DNA of 10,780 nucleotides. Origin: DAOTYX01 sp034434635. Its GTDB lineage: Bacteria > Chloroflexota > Anaerolineae > B4-G1 > DUEL01. Of this stretch, positions 5,415 to 10,780 are shown in pieces. The position numbers and the translations under genes were made by a program. The first letter of the stretch is position 1. Each line of letters starts with the position of its first letter. Where the stretch lies: contig DAOTYX010000175.1 of assembly GCA_034434635.1 (NCBI GenBank), positions 1 through 10,780 of the forward strand, read 5' to 3'. The notes under the pieces are model-generated. The model ran no database searches, was not told the origin of the DNA, and saw nothing but the letters and a program-made list of their open reading frames with translations.

Positions 5415-6635
5415 TCAGATCGCCGCCCTGGGGTCGGGCTCCACCGGCAGGTCCGGCAGCCAGAACCGTTCTGAACTGAGCAAGCGCGGGAACTGGCGGC
5501 GCACGGTCCCCAGGACAAACTGCCAGGCCAGCGCCCCCTGGCGCCGTCGGGGGGTCTCGCCGATGGCCCACTGCAGCAGTTCCAGCAGGTGGATCACCGG
5601 CCGGCGGTTCGGGTCAACGAAGCGGCTCACGGACATCATCTCCAGGCAGCCAGCGCAGTAGACACAGGTGGCATCGCCGGGCACCCGCCGGTGGTCGCGG
5701 GAAGTCGCCCGCGCGGAGGCCAGCAACCGCAGCGGGTGGTAGGCCGAGGCGTGTGAGAAGCCGCCGCCAATGCCGCAGCAGAGTTGCTGCTCCCGGCTGT
5801 GCGGCGCCTCGCGCACCCGCACCCCGATCGCCTCCAGCACCTGGCGCGGCAGGTCGGCAAAGCGCGTCCCCAGCGAGCGCGCATGACAGGAATCCTGCAC
5901 CGTCACCGTCCACTGCAACGGGCGGACCACCGTCAGATCGCCGCCCCGCAGCCGCTCCAGAATCACCGCCAGATAGGGCCGGAACTCGATCCCCGAGAAG
6001 TCGGCCCCGAACTGGGGGAGCACATTCTGAAGCATGTTGAGCCCGGCGGTGCACACCAGGTAGACCCGTTTCGCGCCCAGGCCGCGGAACCAGTGCGTGA
6101 GCCGTCGGGCCACCTGCTCCAGCGCCTCATATAGCCCCATCCGGAACAGCATCTCGCCGCAACAGAAGTCCAGCCCACCCCGAATCTCGACCCCGCTGAA
6201 AGCGGAAGAGAAGGTCAGGTAGGGCGCCGTGGTCAGGTTACAGCCGGCGTAGAGGAACTCCTCAGCCGGGTCCGACCTGCGCCAGCGGGCCACCGTCGCC
6301 CGCTCGTCCGGCGGAAGCCGGGCCAGGATGTCGGTGCGGAAGTTCGGGCGGGCATGGGGCAGGAAGTAGCGGGCGCGAGCCGGCAGCCCCTCCCGCAGGT
6401 ACGCCTCGTGCCAGCGGTCCAGGATCAGGTTGGCCGGCTGCGCGGCTGTCGGGCAGAAGAGGTTACAGGCCAGACAGGAGGTGCAGGCCCGCAGGACGAA
6501 CGAGTCCTCTCCCTCCAGGAGCCTCCTCATCTCCCGCTGGGCCCGATCCAGCGATAGGTGAAGCACCGGGCAGCGGTGCAGGCACTCCCCACACAGGGTA
6601 CAGCGGGTCGGGTCAAAGGGTTTGCGTTCGTACAT
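5415..6635 (-). CDS. HdrD/GlpC/LutA-like Fe-S oxidoreductase with two CCG domains
   Basis: A 406-residue electron-transfer protein, probably cytosolic or bound to a membrane partner. The N-terminus carries two 4Fe-4S motifs: Cys12/15/18 with Cys22-Pro, and Cys51/54/57 with Cys61-Pro. Two cysteine-rich CCG domains follow. The first (Cys132, CCG 158-160, then CTAG at 195-198) lacks the final CxxC cysteine. The second is complete (Cys250, CCG 286-288, CVYCAGC 324-330). In HdrB/HdrD such domains bind non-cubane 4Fe-4S clusters that reduce disulfides; in GlpC and LutA they serve dehydrogenases. The ATG at 6635 lies 23 nt inside the upstream ferredoxin-like gene, so translation is coupled. The partner and substrate are unknown. 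The last 40 residues have no recognised domain. Confidence 0.88.
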   Translation of the reverse strand: MYERKPFDPTRCTLCGECLHRCPVLHLSLDRAQREMRRLLEGEDSFVLRACTSCLACNLFCPTAAQPANLILDRWHEAYLREGLPARARYFLPHARPNFRTDILARLPPDERATVARWRRSDPAEEFLYAGCNLTTAPYLTFSSAFSGVEIRGGLDFCCGEMLFRMGLYEALEQVARRLTHWFRGLGAKRVYLVCTAGLNMLQNVLPQFGADFSGIEFRPYLAVILERLRGGDLTVVRPLQWTVTVQDSCHARSLGTRFADLPRQVLEAIGVRVREAPHSREQQLCCGIGGGFSHASAYHPLRLLASARATSRDHRRVPGDATCVYCAGCLEMMSVSRFVDPNRRPVIHLLELLQWAIGETPRRRQGALAWQFVLGTVRRQFPRLLSSERFWLPDLPVEPDPRAAI

Positions 6636-7419
6636 CGGAAACCTGCTCCCGTGACGATGGATGACGCGCGACCATGCGGATGGCCCCTTCCGGACAGGCG
6701 TCGAGGCACCGTCCGCAGCCGAAGCAGGGGGCCACCAGGCGGGCCTGCCCCTCCACCACCGCGCGGGCGCCGAAGGGACACGCGGTCACACAGGCTCCGT
6801 GCCCCAGACAGCGCTCCGGGTCGGTGTGGGAGACGAAGTCCCCAGGCAGAAGCCGGTAGCGTCGCTGGCCCAACTCGCGGTTCAGGATGTAGGGCACACA
6901 ACCACAGGTGCAGCAGTTGCAGATGACGTACTCGTTGGCCTGGTTCACCGGGCAGTGGATGAAGACCATGTGCCACATCCCGAGGCGGTGACACCGGGCG
7001 ACGATCTCCCCTGCCTCCTCCTTGCTGATCGGTCGGTAGTCGCCGGGGAACGCCGCGGTCCAGGCCTCCACTCCGGTGCGGATGACGATGTCGGTCTCCA
7101 GGGGGTGTGAACATGCCCTGTGGGCGGACCGACAACGGCACGGCCCGACCGCGATGGGGCCGTCCAGGCGCTCCAGCATCTCCAGCACCTGGCGATACGG
7201 GACGGGACGGGCGGTGTCCCCCAGATAGCCGAACGGAGCAGCCACGCCCCAGCCCAGGACCGCTCGCACCAGGCGGCGGTCCCCCCAGCGTTTCCACCGT
7301 CCGCGCAGCAGGCGGTAACTCCAGCCCAGCAGCGGCAATTCTATGTAGCGGGCGAAGAGGTACAGGCTCCAACGCCGCAGGCGGCTGTGTTCATCGGTGA
7401 GGATGTGAACTCCGGGCAT
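6613..7419 (-). CDS. Cys-rich ferredoxin-like protein with CxCR and CNCC motifs
   Basis: A 268-residue protein with three blocks. A basic, Trp/Tyr-rich N-terminus (11-60) may touch the membrane. A central cysteine domain holds GPCRCRSAHRAC (92-103), Cys143, Cys156 and the dense VICNCCTCGC (165-174). The C-terminus is a two-cluster ferredoxin. The second cluster motif is complete (Cys232/235/238/242). In the first (Cys204, Cys210, Cys214) the second ligand is His207, so it may bind a 3Fe-4S or a His-ligated cluster; GHGAC variants of this kind are, I believe, known in some ferredoxin-fused oxidoreductases. Reading upstream to 7695 only translates intergenic palindromes, so the ATG at 7419 (GA-rich, weak ribosome site) is preferred. 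It is the first gene of the tight block and overlaps the HdrD-like gene by 23 bases, its probable redox partner. Confidence 0.8.
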   Translation of the reverse strand: MPGVHILTDEHSRLRRWSLYLFARYIELPLLGWSYRLLRGRWKRWGDRRLVRAVLGWGVAAPFGYLGDTARPVPYRQVLEMLERLDGPIAVGPCRCRSAHRACSHPLETDIVIRTGVEAWTAAFPGDYRPISKEEAGEIVARCHRLGMWHMVFIHCPVNQANEYVICNCCTCGCVPYILNRELGQRRYRLLPGDFVSHTDPERCLGHGACVTACPFGARAVVEGQARLVAPCFGCGRCLDACPEGAIRMVARHPSSREQVSDVRTQTL

Positions 7420-7460
7420 GCCTTCTCTCTCGACGAGTCTGTCTCCTGGCGCCTGTCCGA

Positions 7461-7490
7461 ACAACCGCAGGGCGCGGCCCCGGCGGTTGT
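7461..7490 (-). repeat. imperfect hairpin upstream of the ferredoxin-like gene
   Basis: ACAACCGC (7461-7468) pairs perfectly with GCGGTTGT (7483-7490), with an inner GGGC/GCCC stem. It lies about 40 nt before the start codon at 7419. There is no T run, so it is more likely an mRNA end or processing hairpin than a terminator. Confidence 0.45.
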
Positions 7491-7549
7491 CGCGGTTTGA
7501 CACATTGTTCCGGTAACTGCTCGGCCATCCACCACCTGGCGACCGAAGC

Positions 7550-7712
7550 GGGGCGGCATAGGGATGCCGCCCCCACGGGCGTTCGGAAGGTTCTGTTCCG
7601 TAGCCAGCGCATCCCATGCGCTGGCGCATCCCTATGCGCTGGCGGGGCGGCATAGGGATGCCGCCCCCACAGGCATTCGGAAACGGAGGCGACATAGGGA
7701 TGCCGCCCCCAC
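7550..7712. repeat. cluster of GGGCGGCAT-type palindromic repeats
   Basis: Three copies of one palindrome: 7550-7573, 7644-7667 (both GGGGCGGCAT, AGGG loop, full complement) and a diverged copy at 7688-7708 (GGCGACAT arm). Each is followed by CCAC, and the first two also by a similar GGC(G/A)TTCGGAA tail, so the repeated unit is longer than the hairpin. The array is irregular and lacks spacers of equal size, so it is not CRISPR. It fills most of the 318-nt gap between the transporter and the Fe-S operon. No clear promoter for the operon was seen here. Confidence 0.85.
7603..7639. repeat. tandem AGCGCAT/ATGCGCT inverted repeats inside the palindrome cluster
   Basis: GCCAGCGCAT, CCC, ATGCGCTGGC (7603-7625) forms a perfect 10-bp hairpin. 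A second arm pair, GCGCAT/ATGCGC (7624-7629 with 7634-7639), overlaps it, so only one can form at a time. The loops (CCC, CCCT) echo the CCCT loop of the neighbouring palindromes read on the minus strand. Confidence 0.75.
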
Positions 7713-7737
7713 AAACGTGAGGCCATTCGTACAGGCT

Positions 7738-9069
7738 CTACGCGTCAGAAGCGTCCTGCCCCGCCCGCTGGGCCACATACCGACGGAGCGCCGCCATGTC
7801 CGGAGGGGCGACCCGCAGCAGGAGCAGCGTCACCACAAGGCCTCCGGTCAGGAGCAGCGTGGCCGCACCCTGAAAGCCGGCCCGCAGGTCCCCCTCCGCC
7901 AGGCCCTGCCAGTTTCCCAGGTAGGTGCTGACCGCGCCGATGAACAGCGCGGTGAGCGCGGAGAGGATGCTCAGCGTGACCCCGTCGGCAGCGCTGGCCG
8001 ACGAACGGGTCTCCGGGGGGACGACCTCGTAGAGGATGACGTTGATCGTCGGCATCGTCATGTAGCCGAAAAGCCCCAGGAAGAAGCCGGCCACCAACAC
8101 CCCGGTCAGGTCGCGCAGGGCGAAGACCACCGTGGCCATCACCAGCGCGCCGCTCATCGAGATGAGGGCCACCCAGATCGCGGCCCGCTCAGTCCGCCGC
8201 CGCAGCCGGTCGATCAGCCAGCCGCCCAGGATGGTGCCGATGACGAAGCCCAGGATGGCCGGCAGGAGGGCCAGCGCCGCCGTGTCCGGGTCGGGCGCGA
8301 TGCCGTAGCGCAGGAGATAGGCCGGCGCCCAGAAAGAGAAGGCCCACCAGGTGGAACCCTGAAAGGCGTCCAGCAGATAGACCAGGGGCACGGTGCGGAT
8401 GCGCAGGGTCTGGCGCAGCGCCTGCCAGGTGAAGCGACCGCCGTAGGCCCCTCCTTCCAGCACCTCGTCCTCCGCCGCCCCGCGCGCCGGCTCGCGGACG
8501 AAGATGAGGATCAGCAGTCCCAGGATCAGGCCCGGGATGCCAAAGTAAATGAAAGGCCTCCGCCAGTGGGCCGTACCCAGCACTGCGGCGACGACGAGGG
8601 CGGAGACGGTGCCCAGGGCGAAGGTGGCGCTCAAGAGCCCCATCACTCCCCCGCGCGAGCGGCGCGGGACCAGGTCGCCGACCATGGGGTAGGCAGCGGT
8701 GTTGAAGGCCGCCTGGAAGAAGGTCATGCTGGCCCGGGCGCTCAGCAACTGCAGGAAGTTCCGCACCCTCCCCGTGCGCCAGGTGATCGCCGACCAACAA
8801 AGGACCGCCGCGGCGAGCACATCTCGTCTGCGCAGCCGGTCGGCCAGCAACCCGAAGACCACCATCCCCAGCACCAGCGAGACATCAGTGACGGAGCGGA
8901 CCATTCCCAGTTGCAGGTCGTTCAGCCCCAGGTCTTGACGGATCGGCTCGTACAGCGGGCCCAGCAGTTCCCGGTCGGCGACCTTCAGGGTGTTGACCAG
9001 CATCAGGACGATGACGAAGAAGACCAGGTAGCCTCGCCCCACCTGAGTGGCGCTTTTCGGTTCCCTCAT
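7738..9069 (-). CDS. MFS transporter, 12 TM, Spinster-like
   Basis: A 443-residue inner-membrane carrier that would use a proton or solute gradient. Hydrophobic segments begin at about residue 14 and continue to about 420, consistent with 12 helices. The cytoplasmic loop 2-3 signature GLLADRLRRRDV (73-84) and its echo GWLIDRLRRR (283-292) after the second-half helices are typical of the superfamily. A hydrophilic central loop lies near 194-225. The general look is that of Spinster/hexuronate-type carriers, but the substrate cannot be read. The ATG at 9069 has GGAGG five bases upstream; in-frame upstream codons to 9138 look non-coding. It has its own promoter at 9223-9250. The next gene on the strand, 318 nt away across a repeat cluster, is the ferredoxin-like gene, so co-transcription is possible but unproven. 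Confidence 0.9.
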   Translation of the reverse strand: MREPKSATQVGRGYLVFFVIVLMLVNTLKVADRELLGPLYEPIRQDLGLNDLQLGMVRSVTDVSLVLGMVVFGLLADRLRRRDVLAAAVLCWSAITWRTGRVRNFLQLLSARASMTFFQAAFNTAAYPMVGDLVPRRSRGGVMGLLSATFALGTVSALVVAAVLGTAHWRRPFIYFGIPGLILGLLILIFVREPARGAAEDEVLEGGAYGGRFTWQALRQTLRIRTVPLVYLLDAFQGSTWWAFSFWAPAYLLRYGIAPDPDTAALALLPAILGFVIGTILGGWLIDRLRRRTERAAIWVALISMSGALVMATVVFALRDLTGVLVAGFFLGLFGYMTMPTINVILYEVVPPETRSSASAADGVTLSILSALTALFIGAVSTYLGNWQGLAEGDLRAGFQGAATLLLTGGLVVTLLLLRVAPPDMAALRRYVAQRAGQDASDA

Positions 9070-9222
9070 ACCTGCCTCCCTGTCTCGGCAGCCCGTTCCC
9101 GCCGCTGCCCCGTCTGCCATTGGCCGTACCCCCACCACGTCCCGCTGCCCAGGGATGGCGCGGGTTGTGGCGATGGATGCTTGCCGTTAACCGGTCTGGG
9201 GTAAGGGTGAACGCTCTTCGCT

Positions 9223-9250
9223 ATCATACTCATTACCTGGGCGGTGTCAA
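9223..9250 (-). promoter_or_regulatory. promoter of the MFS gene
   Basis: A perfect TTGACA (9250-9245) and TATGAT (9228-9223) are separated by 16 nt on the minus strand. It would give a leader of about 150 nt before the ATG at 9069. Confidence 0.75.
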
Positions 9251-9349
9251 TGGCGCAAGGTTGCCAGGTGTATGTCCGTTCTGTGACAGGCGTGGGTTTA
9301 TGCTTTGGCGTCTCAAGTCGTCCCCTGTAAGCCTTCGGCCTCCGGCGCT

Positions 9350-9404
9350 CCACGCCGATGCCCGGCGCGCAGCGCCCGCTCAGGCCGATCTCCAATCGGC
9401 GTGG
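9350..9404. repeat. nested inverted repeat with alternative pairings
   Basis: CCACGCCGAT (9350-9359) is the exact complement of 9395-9404. A small GGCGC/GCGCC hairpin (9364-9376) lies inside, and GCCGAT (9384-9389) competes for 9395-9400. It lies between two divergent promoters and belongs to neither gene. It looks like a dispersed intergenic element; a regulatory role is not shown. Confidence 0.6.
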
Positions 9405-9459
9405 ATTCTCCAGGCAACCGGCCGCTGCCGTGTGGGCTGTTTTCGCCACGTCTGGGCCG

Positions 9460-9468
9460 TGCTATAAT
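9460..9468 (+). promoter_or_regulatory. extended -10 promoter of the FAD oxidoreductase gene
   Basis: TGCTATAAT is an extended -10 with a perfect TATAAT at 9463-9468. The region 17 nt upstream (TTTTCG) is a poor -35, which an extended -10 can tolerate. Transcription would start near 9475 and leave a leader of about 115 nt. Confidence 0.65.
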
Positions 9469-9486
9469 AGCGACCAGGTACCTGCT

Positions 9487-9558
9487 TCACCCCGGCCTCT
9501 GCCCGTCATGCGAGAGGGGCATGTGCCGCCCGCTGCCCCTCGCGTCGCTCCGGGGTGA
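9487..9558 (+). promoter_or_regulatory. structured 5' leader of the FAD oxidoreductase gene
   Basis: An outer perfect 9-bp stem pairs TCACCCCGG (9487-9495) with 9550-9558. An inner stem pairs 9510-9520 with 9535-9543, with a 2-nt bulge and a 14-nt loop. It sits between promoter and start codon. I do not recognise a known riboswitch class, and no T run follows. Confidence 0.5.
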
Positions 9559-9591
9559 GCCATCACGCGGAGAGCGCAATACGGAGGTCCG

Positions 9592-10752
9592 ATGGCCGAT
9601 ACAGCAGACGTCATCATCATCGGGGGCGGGGTCCACGGCGCGAGCCTGGCCTTCCACCTGGCCGTGCGCGGCGTGAAGGCGACCGTGCTCGAAAAGCAGT
9701 TCGTCGGTGCCGGGGCCACTGGCCGCTCCAGCGGCCTGGTGCGCATGCACTACGACACCGAGGTGGACTCGCGGCTGGCCTGGGAGTCGTTCGGCTTCTT
9801 CACAAACTGGAGCGAACGGGTCGGTGGCACGTGCGGGTTCACCCGCACGGGCTTCATCCAGATCGCCGCCCGTGACGCCGAACCCGCCCTGCGCGCCAAC
9901 GTGGCCATGCACCAGCGGATCGGCATCCCCAGCCTGCTGGTCACCGCGGCGGACGTGCAGCGCCTCGCCCCGTCCTTCCTCACCGACGATTTCGACGTCG
10001 CCGCCTACGAGCCGGAATCCGGCTTCGCCATCCCTGACGACACCGCCAACGCGTTCATGCAGGCGGCGCGGAAGCGGGGTGCACGGCTGGTGCAGAACTG
10101 CACGGTCACTGGCATCCGGGTGGCTGGCGGTCGGGTCACAGGTGTGGAGACGACGCGGGGTGCCTTCTCCGCACCGGTGGTCGTCAACGCCGCCGGCGCG
10201 TGGGCCGGCCAGATCAACCGCCTGGTCGGGCTCGACCTGCCCCTCGACACCTGGCGGCACGACACGATGTTCGTGGTGCGTCCCAAGGAGATCGGCCCGT
10301 CACATCCGACGGTGATCGACTTCCCCCACAACATGTACTTTCGCCCCGAGGGCGGACTGACCCTGGTGGGATTGGAGGACGGCAACCCGCTGGGCGAGTC
10401 GCCGGATGGGGACACCGACCACGCCAAGCCAGGGTTCGTCGAGCGGGCCATCGAGCGCATCTGCGAGCGCATCCCGGCGATGAACGCCGGCCTTCTGCAC
10501 AGCGCCCATGGCGGCTACGACGGCATCACCCCCGACCAGCACCCGCTCCTCGGCGCGGCGGGGCCGGACGGCTTCTACCTGGACTGCGGCCACAGCGGCA
10601 CCGGCTTCAAGACCGCGCCGGCTGTCGGGCTGTGCATGGCCGAACTGATCGTGGACGGCGCGTCCAGGACGGTGGATATTTCTCCGCTCGCGCCGGGCCG
10701 TTTCGCGGCAGGAAAGCCGATCAAGGGCAACTACCAGAGCATCTGGAGGTAG
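9592..10752 (+). CDS. FAD-dependent oxidoreductase, DAO / sarcosine oxidase beta-like
   Basis: A 386-residue flavoprotein that probably oxidises a secondary amine or amino acid (sarcosine, dimethylglycine, proline or similar). The FAD Rossmann motif GGGVHG (11-16) is followed by Glu34 at the end of the second strand. GATGRSSG (41-48) lines the flavin, VNAAGAWAG (198-206) is a DAO-family block, and GGYDGITPDQHPLLG (307-321) and GHSGTGFKTAP (333-343) are C-terminal FAD-contact segments typical of SoxB-like enzymes. The Cys that holds FAD covalently in monomeric sarcosine oxidase is not evident. GGAGG lies four bases before the ATG at 9592. It is divergent from the MFS gene and has its own promoter and structured leader. 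Substrate and electron acceptor are unknown; no alpha, gamma or delta sarcosine oxidase subunit is in the window. Confidence 0.9.
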   Translation: MADTADVIIIGGGVHGASLAFHLAVRGVKATVLEKQFVGAGATGRSSGLVRMHYDTEVDSRLAWESFGFFTNWSERVGGTCGFTRTGFIQIAARDAEPALRANVAMHQRIGIPSLLVTAADVQRLAPSFLTDDFDVAAYEPESGFAIPDDTANAFMQAARKRGARLVQNCTVTGIRVAGGRVTGVETTRGAFSAPVVVNAAGAWAGQINRLVGLDLPLDTWRHDTMFVVRPKEIGPSHPTVIDFPHNMYFRPEGGLTLVGLEDGNPLGESPDGDTDHAKPGFVERAIERICERIPAMNAGLLHSAHGGYDGITPDQHPLLGAAGPDGFYLDCGHSGTGFKTAPAVGLCMAELIVDGASRTVDISPLAPGRFAAGKPIKGNYQSIWR

Positions 10753-10780
10753 GCACAGCCCGCCCAGAGCGGCTTCAGCA

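Noticed and set aside
7497..7525. Plus-strand promoter with TTGACA at 7497
   Set aside because: No acceptable -10 lies at 16 to 18 nt, and no plus-strand gene follows.
7420..7695. N-terminal extension of the ferredoxin-like protein
   Set aside because: The added residues translate the GGGCGGCAT palindromes in frame and have no protein-like pattern; the ATG at 7419 is a better start.
7550..7712. CRISPR array
   Set aside because: Only three copies, palindromic throughout, unequal spacing, no unique spacers of constant size and no cas genes.
7564..9204. A 546-codon plus-strand open frame antisense to the MFS gene
   Set aside because: Its product is rich in Gln, Arg, Asp and His with no domain or hydrophobic pattern. 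It starts in the repeat cluster and mirrors the MFS gene, as GC-rich DNA often does.
9487..9558. Glycine riboswitch before the amine oxidase
   Set aside because: The conserved core of that class is not visible and the fold is a simple two-stem hairpin.

Overview
The window comes from a GC-rich bacterial chromosome. It has compact operons with 4-base or GTGA/ATGA-type overlaps, strong Shine-Dalgarno sequences, sigma70-like promoters and a tRNA gene with an encoded CCA end. The family mix (Fe-S/CCG-domain oxidoreductases, DUF169, a class 1B dihydroorotate dehydrogenase, VapBC) and the GC-rich palindromic repeats between genes would suit a Chloroflexota-like or other deep-branching, partly anaerobic lineage. 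That placement is a weak inference; nothing here proves it.

Layout. (1) 1-2400, minus strand: a pyrimidine operon pyrF-pyrE-pyrD (pyrD runs off the left edge). It sits behind a leader of about 350 nt with a strong promoter, a near-perfect intrinsic terminator and competing upstream pairings, which looks like a transcription attenuator. (2) 2351-2480: the pyr promoter is back to back with the promoter of a plus-strand tRNA-Asp(GTC) gene; the two -35 boxes lie in one short palindrome. A perfect 14-bp hairpin follows the tRNA. (3) 2548-3315, minus: a VapBC toxin-antitoxin pair (RHH antitoxin, PIN ribonuclease) with its own promoter and a 9-bp direct repeat overlapping the -10 box. (4) 3457-7419, minus: a tight four-gene operon encoding a Cys-rich ferredoxin-like protein, a two-CCG-domain HdrD/GlpC-like Fe-S oxidoreductase, a DUF169 protein and a PLP enzyme of the D-cysteine desulfhydrase/ACC deaminase fold with an altered active-site loop. 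(5) 7420-7737: a non-coding gap with at least three copies of a GGGCGGCAT-type palindrome. (6) 7738-9069, minus: a 12-TM MFS transporter with its own promoter, possibly the head of the operon in (4). (7) 9350-9558: a nested inverted repeat, a plus-strand extended -10 promoter and a structured leader. (8) 9592-10752, plus: an FAD-dependent amine/amino-acid oxidoreductase of the DAO/SoxB family.

How the genes fit. The pyr genes carry out the last steps of UMP synthesis. The MFS/Fe-S/DUF169/PLP block is the least explained part and the best candidate for an undescribed pathway: uptake of a small molecule, a PLP-dependent elimination or deamination (possibly of a sulfur amino acid), and an electron-transfer module joined by translational coupling. 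Its substrate cannot be read from the sequence.
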